Shown here piece by piece: positions 48,615 through 59,533 of a DNA stretch of 64,000 nt. Under the pieces are notes generated by a model. That model had not been told where the DNA came from. It worked only from the letters and a program-made list of their open reading frames with translations, and did not search any database. Origin of the DNA: Ceratodon purpureus (Eukaryota > Streptophyta > Bryopsida > Pseudoditrichales > Ditrichaceae); NCBI GenBank assembly GCA_014871385.1, contig CM026426.1:64027877-64091876 (forward strand), read 5' to 3'. Numbering within the stretch: position 1 is the first letter of the stretch; each line of letters begins with the position of its first letter. The position numbers were made by a program, and so were the translations under genes.

Positions 48615-49172
48615 ATGGTTCCACCAACTACAAAGGAGGATGTGCCCGTACCCGTATCGGGTGCATCTCGGACATTGTTTGGAACTGCAAAGACTAGGGT
48701 CCAAGTTGGTGGGTTCGAATCGTCCACGAGGTTGGTTGAGTTGTCTAAAAAAATGAAGGCAGATGCTAAGGCTGCTGAAGTAGCGGAGAAATGTAGGAAG
48801 AGATTGGTCCGAACCCGAGAAGCGGACCCGGGCCTCCTTTCTACTGATGACGGACTTTCAATTGGGCATCTCTTTGGGCCGAAGTTGGCTTTGGGAAAAC
48901 CGGACATATTTCCTGAGAAACCCCCTGCTAGGGCCACGTCCAAGCGAAAGGCTGTAGACAAGACTCAGAAGGTGTTGGCTTTCAATCCTGGGAAGCCAAA
49001 AACTCCTTTGGATGACCCGAATGGCCCAAAGAAATTCCTGAACCCATTCGAGTCAAAGAAGAAGACTAAGGCGAGGGTGAAGAAGGTACGCGAGAGCGAT
49101 GGCGATGACGAATACGATTCTTCCGGTCCTATTGGGGCCAAAGTGAAGGACGACAGCGATTATGTGGCGTGA
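48615..49172 (+). CDS. Basic 185-residue frame after the transposase
   Basis: Opens nine bases after the transposase stop in another frame (MVPPTTKEDVPVPVSG). It is Lys-rich with nuclear-signal-like runs (TSKRKAVDKTQK, FESKKKTKARVKKVRES) and an acidic end (DGDDEYDSSG). No domain recognised. It may be the transposase C-terminal tail reached by splicing or after an indel, or a separate small DNA-binding protein. Confidence 0.5.
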   Translation: MVPPTTKEDVPVPVSGASRTLFGTAKTRVQVGGFESSTRLVELSKKMKADAKAAEVAEKCRKRLVRTREADPGLLSTDDGLSIGHLFGPKLALGKPDIFPEKPPARATSKRKAVDKTQKVLAFNPGKPKTPLDDPNGPKKFLNPFESKKKTKARVKKVRESDGDDEYDSSGPIGAKVKDDSDYVA

Positions 49173-49716
49173 TTGTGCACGATAGTTAGAAGGCAGCATT
49201 TCCGGTGCAGCACCCTAGAATGCCACTCTTTTATGAATGTCCATTTCTAGAAAACCATTATCATATCATATACATTTAACTAAGCGGTGGTGCTTGCCTC
49301 CTCAATATTGTCCTCCACGTTGTGTACTTATGTTTACTTTGATTGTACTTCTCGCAATTTATTTCTCGTAATGAATGTACAAAATCTACATATGAAGTTC
49401 AATGCATCTAAGTACTAACAATTCTTTCAACACAAATGCAACTCCGAGAAAACATAAATGAAATTGTATTAAAACCAGAGGTAATTTTTGCAAGTACATA
49501 TAGAAGTAGTGTAAAGTCCATACACCCGGCTCCGCAACCAATATATATATATATATATATACTGCTCTAAATACGACTATCACCCAGTGCATTGTCACAT
49601 TAACCGTAGTAATGCGGGTACCATGTCCAACGAAAATACTGTACTCAACGTCCATTGTTTGCATTTGACCTCCGAGTTTGGCGTCGCTGGCTTGGATGTG
49701 TAATCGTACCCCCCGA
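49173..49716. other. Intergenic segment between convergent genes
   Basis: No gene. It holds the 3' ends of the transposase unit (plus) and the RING gene (minus), and a TA microsatellite at about 49540-49560. Confidence 0.5.
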
Positions 49717-52193
49717 TCAATATTCTTCTTCCACGCGATCCAAAGAACGACGATTATCTTCCCCCCATTCGGGGTCATCTTCATAAGGGTTGTCTCGATT
49801 GCGCTTCTTGGAATTCTTCTTGTTCCACAACTCCTTTGCCTTCTCAATCTTGGCTACTGTTTCTTGCACAATCTTCTCAATCCTATTGCGTGACCAACGA
49901 GAGGAATTATCCTCCGCACGAAGTGTCCTTCTCCAGTCGCAAACTATTTTCTGAAGAGCATCGTCAGACTTCTTAATGATCACCCAGTAGTCTAGGTCCA
50001 AATATTTGAAGGATTCCTCTGTAAAAGTGCGACGATGCTGAATGGCTTCTTCTAGTTTGGCCAATACAAGTGCCCTCCCAACCGGGGTTCTGTCATACAT
50101 CTTGTACTCATCAAGTTGGCCATAGTCCCGTTCTACTTCTCTTCTCTTACCGTCGGCATCTACCACAACTTCCGGTTTTGGAAACCGGAAGAAGCGATTG
50201 CCATGTATACTCCAATGTCCACTGAAGTTCCTACAAAAAAATTCTCGGTCCTTGGCATCCGGAATTTCACGTGCCCTCATCTCCACCTCATAGTCGTGTG
50301 TCATCCATGAAAGATCGTCCATTCCGGCATCGTTAGCCGTAGATAGTTGGTGAGTCATTGTCTCCGGGTTCCAAGCCAGTGATTTGCCCCAATCATAATA
50401 ATTCACCTCTTTCTTAGGTAGTTGGTCTAGTGGTAAATTCCACCGATCAAACTCATGCCCAGGCGGCATCACGTGTTGTAGTCCCAGCATCTTGTAAAAC
50501 CGTGAACTAATTGGGGAGCGGCACATAACACACTGTTTGTTGTTTAAAGCAGCCTTCGCGATGCAGGTTATGTGGAACTTGTGATTACAATTTCCCATCT
50601 CAAAGGCCCCTTCCGGCCCAAAATATTGTTGACAGATGGGACACGTCTCCTTCGAATATTCCTCCGACAGTTTGCGGGTATGGATAACCACACGTTTCGA
50701 TTCATCCAAATGAGATGATAGTACATCGTACGGCATCCACCCCTCCTCGACCTCTAGCGCCCAGTCAATGACCCCTTCTTTATTTTTGGAACTATGTAAT
50801 GTGCGCTCCATCATTTCTCCTACATAGCGCCATATCGTGATTTTTGTAGCATCCTCGCCGCCCTTGGCTGCTGCCTTGTTATACTTCTGTAAAGATGATT
50901 GGATAGCTTCTTCGACATCCATGGAAGTAATTGCACATTTCTTCATATCCTGTTGTGCTCTAGAGACTATTGTCTCCTTATCTCGTAGTTTGTGGACCCA
51001 ACCAAGCCATGATAATGCCCTTATGGAAGATGGTGTATCATCTACCATCTGTATGGTGGTCTTCAGCCTTTCCAGTTCCGTACGGGCCTCGTCTCTTTCC
51101 CTTCTAGCCACCTCCAAATCCCGTAAAAGAATGTCTAATTCCTTTGAATCATCCATTGGCCCTTTTCCTCTATCCTCATGTCTTGGTGATGCTTGGCTAG
51201 AGCCAATGTCCAATGGAACTGGACCAGATGTCATTTTAGACTTCTGAGACGCCATCCCTTGTGTGGCCCCATCTCCACTTTTATTTGAGAATTTAGAAAG
51301 GCCAAGGTCATCGGAATCCTCACCATCGCTCAGTACTTCAATGATACGATCCTTTCCTTCCACCTTCACCACTTCCTCCTTCACCGTAGGCTTCACTTCT
51401 TTTGTTTTGTTTTTCTCCTTATCTACCGGGTGGTAGATTTTGCACTCTTCCAATTGTGCATAAAAATTCATCTTCACATTGTCCAACCTTCTTGTCAAAC
51501 TCTTGATTTGTTGCGTTGCCTCCATTAAATCCTTACTCAGGGCCACGTTCTCTTCGCCTAATTTCACACGGTCTTCCAGAAGAGGCTTAATGGAAGATGC
51601 CAAAGTGTCAAAGCCAAGGGCACCCTGTACCATGCCGGGAGTGATACTTCCAAATGCATAAGCCATATTTATGAGATCTGGTGCCATAGCGCCTAATACG
51701 GAAGCCCCTTCTTTCAGGGTGTGTGCAATCTTCAACACATTATGAATTTGTTGCACTTCCTCCGTGGTTTTTCCTGCAGCGTCTCCCTCCGTGGTATTCT
51801 CTAAGCCCCCACGCTGTTCATCAGAGGACACCTCCGTCAATTTGATGCTAAAATCTAGTAACTCCTTCAATGATTCGTTGTTTGGCATCGACTTCACCAG
51901 CTCCATAATCTCCGAAATGGAATGAACTGCATCCTTTGTGCTATCCTCTTCGGTACGCACTTGTACTATTGCCAAGGAACTTGGACCATCATCCACTGAA
52001 CGAGGGTTGGAGCATCCGGCTTCCGCAACCGTAAGATGTGTTGAACACTCATTGTCCACCTCCACTTCCACCTCATCTACGGCTGCCTTGCCCTTTGTAT
52101 CGTTGAAAGATTTCACCGTGATTCCCAGGTCTGCTCTAGGAATAGTAGGGACATTAGTTTCTGTGGCAACGGGGAACATCGTAGCGATCACAT
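49717..52193 (-). CDS. Large RING-H2 protein, transposon cargo
   Basis: An unbroken frame with ATG at 52193 or 52179. It can be read open further upstream to about 52250, where it overlaps the next gene. Order: an acidic N-terminus; helices with LKELLDFSIKLTEV and IMELVKSM; coiled coils (about residues 210-260 and 350-420); a RING-H2 finger at about 516-556 (CPIC, then CNHKFHITC, then CVMC); then a conserved C-terminal half (WNLPLDQLPKKEVNYYDWGKS, FFCRNFSGHWSIHGNRFF, LDLDYWVIIKKSDDALQKI) and a basic tail. All eight zinc ligands of a RING-H2 are present, so it is a good candidate ubiquitin ligase. Target unknown. The C-terminal half matches nothing I recognise. Intactness over 824 codons suggests selection or youth. 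Confidence 0.82.
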
Positions 52194-52814
52194 TGGCAAT
52201 GGCAACGGGCTTCTTTTCCTCTGGACGATGCGGAGTTTCATTCTGTACTTTTTTACTTCATTCTTCGGAAAGCTCTTTAGATGTGGCCACTGCCGCTTTC
52301 GGAACTCCGCTACAACCCTCTTTGCTTGCAAAGGATCGATCAGATATAAATCCGGAATGTCTCTTACCATCCATCCAATTGGCAACGGCCTGTCTTTCGT
52401 AGTGGGGTACGTACACCAACTAATCTTCCGCTTCAATATTAGCTCCGCATATACCATACTGCAAATGGTATAATTGAAATGGCCTTTGCTGGGCTTACGT
52501 TGCCCAAACATAGTAGTCCAGACCTCATATGCCCGATGCAAGAAATGGTCATCCATGCATGACCAGGGCTTGCAAGTAAAAGTCCGTGTGTTCATCTCGT
52601 GTTCTTCTCGGGGCCACAACTTGTCAATGTGATACATCTTCACATACTTCTTGCACTCCTTGAAAGTCCAGAAAATCTCCCCTACAGATTCCCAGCCTTC
52701 TTCTGCTACAATGTTTTTGTTGTCTAGGATCTCCCAAGAAAAGTTGTGGCACGTTCCCTTCGGCCTGTTTCTCTTCCCGGTTCCTCCAATCTCATCATGT
52801 TCCGGATCCGCCAT
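52188..52814 (-). CDS. N-terminal module overlapping the RING gene in the -1 frame
   Basis: 208 codons from ATG 52814 (MADPEHDEIGG). The core block FKECKKYVKMYHIDKLWPREE ... MVYAELILKRKISW is shared with the gene at 57090 (CKEYVKMKHLMKLIP ... MVWAEIVLHKRVDW). The last 20 codons turn basic and unlike the rest. Reading one base back at an A-AAA-AAG sequence (52254-52248) leads exactly into the upstream extension of the RING frame (VQNETPHRPEEKKPVAIANV). So this is probably the N-terminus of one protein of about 1,030 residues, joined by a -1 frameshift, or split by an A-run indel. Confidence 0.72.
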   Translation of the reverse strand: MADPEHDEIGGTGKRNRPKGTCHNFSWEILDNKNIVAEEGWESVGEIFWTFKECKKYVKMYHIDKLWPREEHEMNTRTFTCKPWSCMDDHFLHRAYEVWTTMFGQRKPSKGHFNYTICSMVYAELILKRKISWCTYPTTKDRPLPIGWMVRDIPDLYLIDPLQAKRVVAEFRKRQWPHLKSFPKNEVKKYRMKLRIVQRKRSPLPLPM

Positions 52815-52918
52815 AGTAACCTCGTTTTAAACAAAAACGTAATGGTTTTGTTTTAAAGAAAACAAGGAGTTGATAAATGACGGTTTACAAAATAATGAAT
52901 ACAGAAAATTCAAAAACT

Positions 52919-52942
52919 CCCCCCCCCCCCCCCCCCCCCCCC
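52919..52942. repeat. 24-base C run upstream of the RING gene
   Basis: Poly-G on the coding strand, 105 bases before ATG 52814, inside the probable 5' leader. The kinase gene has a similar tract. Confidence 0.95.
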
Positions 52943-53039
52943 ACAATAAAAAGGGACCCCCATCTCCTCACCCCCACGTACCAACAAGCTCCCAAGTGAA
53001 TTGGGAAACTGTAGCAATAGGAGAGGGACTATTGAGGAG

Positions 53040-53600
53040 AGTGAAGTGAGGAAGTGGGGGACGGCCGTCGCCATATATGGCGACGGCCCCCAACCCTACG
53101 GCCGTCCCCCCAAGCCTACGGCCGTCGCCCCCCGATCCTACGGCCGCGGCCAATGGCCGTTGTCCCGAACCTGACGACGGCCGTTGGGGGCCGTCGGGTC
53201 GGGGGCCACGGTGACGGCCGCGGAGGCCCGTGCCTCCGCGGCCGTCCGATCGGGCCGTCTCCTCGGCGACGGCCGTCCGATGAAGGCCGTCGCCGGGGGG
53301 ACGGCCTTAGAGACGGCCCCCGAGGGGGCGGCTTGCGGCCCTCCGATCGCGGTCGTCTCCGCGGCCGTCGCCGTCCGATGGCGGCCGACCGCGCAGGGAC
53401 GGCCTTGGAGACGGCCTTGGAGACGGCCCCGACGGCGACGGCCCGCGGCCGTCCGATCGGGGCCGTCTCCAAGGCAACGGCCGTTCAACCACGGCCGTGG
53501 TCGAAGGGCCGTCCCCGCGGACGGCCCCTCGCGGAGACGGCCCACGGCCGTGGAGACGAGGCCGTCGCGGCCGCGGGAAATTTTCCTCCCCCCCCCTTTT
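53040..53600. repeat. GC block 2: GGCCGTC/GACGGCC island
   Basis: About 540 bases almost wholly of GGCCGTC and GACGGCC words in both orientations (for example two ACGGCCTTGGAG units near 53400). It ends in a C run and T run (53588-53604). It lies 5' of the RING gene. Long frames on all six strands here are composition artefacts. Confidence 0.9.
53063..53088 (-). promoter_or_regulatory. 26-bp perfect palindrome centred on TATA (RING gene promoter)
   Basis: Arms GGCCGTCGCC and GGCGACGGCC around ATATAT, perfect over 26 bp. Position is about 250 bases before ATG 52814. The symmetric TATA could serve either strand. Confidence 0.7.
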
Positions 53601-54292
53601 TTTAAATACAAATGATAAAAACATATAATGCTACATCTTCCGACCACATATTAAACTAAACCTGTTAATTTCTTTCACTAATTAAAATGAGAACAGCAGT
53701 TAATGTAAACATGAATTAAAATACTTCATGGTATGCAAAGCATCTAAATTCTTCAACGAGGTATTATTCCGTACGCTCCACCGAAGTTAATGTATGTGTC
53801 ATTTATTCGAATCATTATTTCTATTGTTTCTATCGTACGCATTTCATGCTGTCTACCATCGCACTCCAGAAGTTCCTTGCAGAAATCGAACTCATCTAAA
53901 CTTGTTTCAGAAATTGTAATCTTAATAGTTCTCCGTCTTCTTATTCTCCGCTTTGAATTTTTGTTTTTTTAAATACATAAGTACTTCTATTATACTTTCA
54001 TTAAACGGCTTCATATTCTCAATTTAATTCGAGTTACCATCTCTTTATGTACTTTTAACGTTCCTCCCTCTATACAATTTCCACTTTCGAATATGGTTTT
54101 CATTTACTTCTTCTTTATTTTCCTCTATGTTTATTCCCCCCTAGTTTATGCCCTTTTTTTAACGTCTAATTTGTCTAATCTACAACTCCAACCCTCGAAG
54201 CTCCATAAATGTCATTTCGTGAATTTCTTCCTTTCATATTGTTTCGAACGTCGTAGTTTGATTTATTTCCTCCATGACCCATGTTAAAGTAT

Positions 54293-54360
54293 ATTTTACT
54301 AATTCGACCACTATTCCACCATTTTACTAATTCGACCACTATTCCACCATTTTACTAATT
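54293..54360. repeat. 28-bp tandem repeat, 2.4 copies
   Basis: ATTTTACTAATTCGACCACT-type unit at 54293-54320 and 54321-54348, partial copy to 54360. A second small duplication, ACCCTACTGCTTTAGTTTT, follows at about 54365 and 54402. Confidence 0.93.
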
Positions 54361-55129
54361 CTACCCTACTGCTTTAGTTTTGAATTATATTCTACTAGAT
54401 GTACCCTACTGCTTTAGTTTTTATTGAGTACTGTACCCCTCTTTCATATATACGTTTTGAACTCTCTATGTATCACTACATCATGGCCGACTTCTATTTC
54501 TTCTAATAATTATAATTTCGATACTTTCCCTCTCAAACTATTTTTTTTTCGTCTATTATTTTGATGGTTCACTCATTTGTTTACTTATGAATATACTTCT
54601 ACTTCACAGCTTTCCCCAAGTGTATTGATACGTTATTTCTTAATATTACACCCGTCGTCGTTATAGTTCTAATATTCATATCCGTCCTCAAACCTCTTGT
54701 TCTTTGTGTTGTTCATTAATTTAATTAATTACTATTCCGAAACAATACCACCCTACCAAACATCGTTCATCAGTATTTTTAGTATTCCAATAATATGTAT
54801 ATATATTTCTAAAATTATGTCCCGTCAATATACGTTTTCGTGTAATAATTTTATTTCCGTACTTGTAGCTCCAAGTATTTCACGTCGTGACTTTTTAATT
54901 TTTCCTTGGTACTGTATAGTCTATGTGTCTCTATGAATTATCGTGTTTGTTAAATTCTCTCATTGTGTCATTAGTAAGTGATTACTTTTGTACGTATATA
55001 CTATACATTGTACAAGTTAGAATCCAATTCCATATTTATATTTACGTTAAAGTGTATATGAATAAACATATATTCCTATAGTATATAATGTAAATGTGTT
55101 ACCTAATTTATTTATTTTATTTCATATAA

Positions 55130-55600
55130 GTTACAACTCAATTCTGGGCGTGGGAAACTAGAATTGTTTATAAAAACAATGATTTCAATTTTAGTCGTTC
55201 ACAAATTGGCATTATTCAGTGACGATTGAATGTTTTCTGTTTTTGTTTTGTTTTTTACTATTATCCCTTCCTCATCTCATAATGTGAGCTAGTGATTTTT
55301 TTTTTTTTTAATGTTAACACAGTACTACGGTATGGAAGTGTGTAAAATAAAAGACATTAAAGTGCAAGGAGAGTTTTTATATTTCATATAACTCTAAACC
55401 AGGCATGAGAAATTAGAATTGGACCATCTGTTATGAAAACAATGATTTGAGTTTTATTCCTCCCATGAATTGCATAATCCCAAGAGAATTGAATGTTTGT
55501 TTTGGTTTTTTTTAATTTATTATTATCTCCAGTTTCTCTCATAATCTAAACTAATATTTATGTTTTTATTTTTGATTCTATCATAATACTAAAGAACGAG
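55130..55600. repeat. Diverged direct repeat, period about 245 bp
   Basis: Shared order in both copies: AACTC, GGAAACTAGAATTG / GAGAAATTAGAATTG, AAAACAATGATTT, ATTGAATGTTT, TTTTGTTTT, TCTCATAAT, a T-rich run, then GTGTGTAAAATAAAAGA / GTATGTAAAATTAAAGA. Confidence 0.65.
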
Positions 55601-56356
55601 AGTATGTAAAATTAAAGAAATAAAACTGGGGTAAATCATTCCATTAAAAATTAGAGTCAAAGAATCTATATAAATATTTTCATTGTATACCACTATTCGA
55701 GAAGAAATTGGATCTATATTTCTAAGAGATTTATGAAACCGTAAACCGGTGAAATATAAATGCAAATCTCTTAACCATTTAAACGTAAGTTGCACCGCAT
55801 GAAAAACCAAGTGTGTACATGAATTTATGCGTTGAATTACTTTTAATGCATTTTCTCCGCGATGTTCATCTTATCGTCTCCTTGTTGACATTTACTCTTT
55901 TGATTCGTTAGTATAAAATGTTAATTCATTACCGTATGCTGAAACATGAGTAACTTCGTTCATTTAAATGACACTTGGAAAAAACTGTTTTAGTATACCC
56001 ACAATGTTTACAGTTCTTTCCATTCAATAGGATATATATTCTTCTTCATAAACGTGTTCACATTATTTGTAGATCCTAAGGGGTTATCCACCCTAAAAGA
56101 ACCAAAATATCACATAGTTCATTAACTCCCAATTTCAAACGTCGACCCCACCTCCCCGATCACAGGATCTTCAGGACATTCCCCACAATATCCGGGATAT
56201 GTCTGATATTTCCATTTGTAGAAGATATGCTGTCCAAACAATCCCAAGTGGGATTGTTTTGGACAAGAAGGAGGGGGGAGAGTAGGGGGGAGATTAGGGG
56301 AGGAGAGGAGGGAGGAGAGGAGAGAAAACACAAGGGGAGTGGAGTTCCTTTGACCC

Positions 56357-56705
56357 TCCCCCCCCCCCGGCCGTCCCCGGGGACGGCCACGGCCAACCCC
56401 GCGTGGACGGCCGCGGCCGACACCGCGGTCGCAGCCCCCCGACCCCGGGATCGGTCCCCGCGGGGCCGACCACGCCGCTGCAGCCTCCGACCGCGGGGTG
56501 CAGCACGGCCGTCCCCGCGGTTGGCCGCGGCCGACCCCGGGACGGCCGTCCACGTGGTCGGCCGTCCCGACCGCGGGACGGCGGTCCATCGACGCACCCT
56601 TTGGGGAGCGGTCGCGGCCGCGATCCTGGACGGCCGCGACGGACCTGTTAGGGCCGTTGGATTCTCCATTCCCCGAGATCCAACGGCCGTAGGGGGGCCG
56701 TCGTT
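56357..56705. repeat. GC block 3: GGCCG/GACGGCC island
   Basis: Same word usage as the other GC blocks, beginning with an 11-base C run (56358-56368). It lies 5' of the gene at 57090. Confidence 0.9.
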
Positions 56706-56731
56706 TGACCTGACTGGCTGTCTAGTGGTTC

Positions 56732-56754
56732 GGGCCAGCATAAAAGGCTGGCCC
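56732..56754 (+). promoter_or_regulatory. TATA box in the loop of a perfect hairpin
   Basis: GGGCCAGC, loop ATAAAAG, GCTGGCCC: an 8-bp perfect stem. It is about 340 bases before ATG 57090. Confidence 0.7.
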
Positions 56755-57089
56755 TGCTTCCTTTTTCTTCACTTGGGTGCTCGTGCTACATGTGCTGGAT
56801 TTACTTGAGCTCAGTTGCGTTCCTCCAAGCTTTTTCTACTTCCCCACGGGTTATCGTGGGATTGTGTTTAGGGTTGTCAGCACCGTATGTTGGTTATTAT
56901 GAAACCAACAATATAGTGCTTCATACGTACGGTTTTTTGGCAGGAGTTCTGGGTTTTGTTTTAGTCCTTATGCACTAGATATATACGAGATTAAATCAAC
57001 TTTTATACGGTGGGGAGAAGTTACTCGCATTGTTACAAGGTTGGTTCGATACACGGTATTCACAGCTACTCGCTTACCGGACTTTCGCC

Positions 57090-58590
57090 ATGCCTCGTAA
57101 CGACCGGGGAGGACCCTCCACTCGTAAAAGGAAACACCCTTTGGATCCATACGCTACGAATGACCCTGATTGTGTAGCAGAGATTGGATGGAAGGGGGAA
57201 CCATCACCATGGCGGATGGTAACTTGCAAGGAATATGTCAAGATGAAGCACCTCATGAAGTTGATCCCAGTACATCTACGTACCGAGGCTGCGGAGAAAC
57301 AGGCAACACGGGGAGAGATCAGGATCGACAATTGTGAAAGTAGTCATTTCAAAATTCGATACAACGAGGTTTTTCGAGCAGCACGAATCCAGAACTCCCG
57401 ACCTCATATCATGTTGTATTCGAATATGGCAATGGTGTGGGCGGAGATAGTCTTACACAAGAGGGTTGATTGGACCACAGTCTCGGGCCTGAGGACAGAT
57501 AGAATGAACAGAGACAGCATGGATCTTGTAACAGACTGGAGTGGACATAGCGATTGTCCCCCATTACATATTTCAAACCGTCGGAGTCCACCGGCACAAG
57601 ATGCAGGAATACAAACTCTAGCCATCGAATATAATGATGAGGAACAGGAGAGACGTCGTTTAAGCTATGATGATGAAGACAACTATCGAGGGCGTCGCTC
57701 AAACGAAAATCCCAGGAATCGCAGAGGGCATCGTGGCAGAGAGTCATCGCGTACCAACCATGAGGAGGATGGACAAAGCTCTGCCCACGGGGGACACCGT
57801 TCGCTAGATCGTCAGGACATGGGACCCCATGAACGAGGCTATGGCCACAGGGAACCGGAAGGAGCTGATTTACCCTTTGACTTTGCGGATGGTGCGTATG
57901 GACCCTATGGGGGACGACCGTGGCCAGATTATGCAATGGGATCAAGATACTTTAGTAACTATGACGACGGCTGGTCGGAAATACCTAGTCCTCCAAGGAG
58001 TGCTAGTCCGCGCCATCGAACACCTCCGAGAGAGGTACCTCACGGTTATTCCCCAGATTGCGAAGAAGATACGCAGAGACTGGGACGTGATGATTACTAA
58101 ACTCCCCCTCCATACCGTGGATATGGTGGTCATGGTACCCCATCTGCCCTATTTGCAGAAGATGATTACAGATCATCTTCGCGGACTCCGCCTGGAATAT
58201 TTCCTCCACCTCTAGGTTATCACACCGATGGTACTGATCACAATAGCGGGGACAACCCCAACGTACTTTGTCCCGATGACAGAGTACCACCTCCTCCTTT
58301 TGGATACCCTCCCGGTCGAGTTGTAAGAGATAGCTATTTTGAGGAAGAACTGGAGTTGGAGCGAACAAGGCAAAATTACGTACTACAGATGGAGAATCAT
58401 GCTTTCACCTTAGACGGGATAATCGAAGATTGATGGAGGAGAGAGAGAGACTTCTGAGAGCCTCCACAAATTCTGCAAGGCACGGGCCACAAGAAACGTA
58501 CGATCGGGGAGGTCCAAGCGAACTCCCCAATGATGGGAACTATTATCATCCATATGACTACAATGGATTAGGGTGGAGGGGAGACTATTA
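57090..58590 (+). CDS. Paralogue of the RING gene's N-terminal module with a disordered Arg/Gly/Asp/Pro tail
   Basis: ATG 57090 (MPRNDRGGPSTRKRKHP). The first 150 residues share the CKxYVKM-H--KL-P ... M-WAE--L-K--W pattern with 52188-52814. From residue about 180 the protein is disordered and of mixed charge (RRGHRGRESSRTNHEEDGQ, GAYGPYGG, PPRSASPRHRTPPRE), like nuclear RNA-binding or phase-separating tails. The frame stops at TAA 58098-58100 but stays protein-like in frame to about 58420 (TPPPYRGYGGHG, FGYPPGRVVRDSYFEEELELERTRQNY). It then continues after one frame change to YDYNGLGWRGDYY and a stop at 58590. So there are probably one nonsense change and one indel, or an intron. No RING is present. 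Function unknown. Confidence 0.65.
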
Positions 58591-58594
58591 GAAT

Positions 58595-59533
58595 GGGGTG
58601 CATGGTAGTACTTCCTACAGCATCGGAGCGTACCGAGTCTTTAACGTGGACCTCGCATATTACAAATTTACAACGGAAAGTAAAAGATGCAAGCATAGTA
58701 TGTACGTAGTTCGCAGTTTTGTAGATGGAGGTTTAAAATGTACGGACTCAAGAATATTGGCACGTGCCACATTTTGCAAGTAGAATAGATATAATTAGTG
58801 TTTTAGAGTGTAGTTGTGTTGTCTTTTATATTGTAGTTGTCTTCACATTTGAAAGGAATTTACCTTTTTAATATTCTTCTAGCATTATTCTAAGTGCACA
58901 TTACTATCAATATCACTATTTTTAAAATGACAACTTCCTATTGACATGGGTTTCGACTTACGAGCACTAGAATATTATGAATCTCAGGACAAGTATGCAA
59001 AATAATTTTCAAATATTGTTTTTGCTAAATTAATAAGAATATCGTGAATGATATTTTTTGAGGGATGCATATTTATATCTAAGGTATTTGTTTGTACCGG
59101 GGATTATGAGCAATCATGTTTTGCGGCCCTTACGCTTTCGTCTTCACGAAAAGAACTTCAGTATACGTTTGCCAATATTTCTAAGAGTAAAACGTACAAA
59201 GCATAACGGTTACAATTCACATATCGCATCATTTTCATAATTAGAATTGAGAGTATCGACTTTTAGCTGGATGTGTGGAGCCAATCCGTTTTCCTCATAA
59301 TACAAGGGGGAGAAATAGACCATTCTCAGTACAAAGACCATATTTGAACCAAATGCAAGTAAACTTTATAAACAAAATATTGACCCATGTACAAAAATTG
59401 AGATTCCAACATCTCATAATAATATAGAGTCTAAATATGACTATTCACCACTGAGAGCTATGCCCGCCGTTCGGTAACAAAAAAAACATTATGCTTTTAT
59501 AGAAATACGGAAAGGTAGATATGTATCTCCATA
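58595..59533. other. Spacer between convergent genes in the hAT
   Basis: AT-rich, no supported gene. It carries the 3' regions of the gene at 57090 and of the kinase-like gene. Confidence 0.5.

Larger units (their letters stand above)
53605..56340. other. AT-rich spacer inside the hAT, no gene seen
   Basis: 53,640-55,100 is pyrimidine-rich on the plus strand; no supported frame. It contains a 28-bp tandem repeat (54293-54360) and a diverged direct repeat (55130-55600). It may be an older insertion or a filler between the two halves of the element. Confidence 0.5.
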
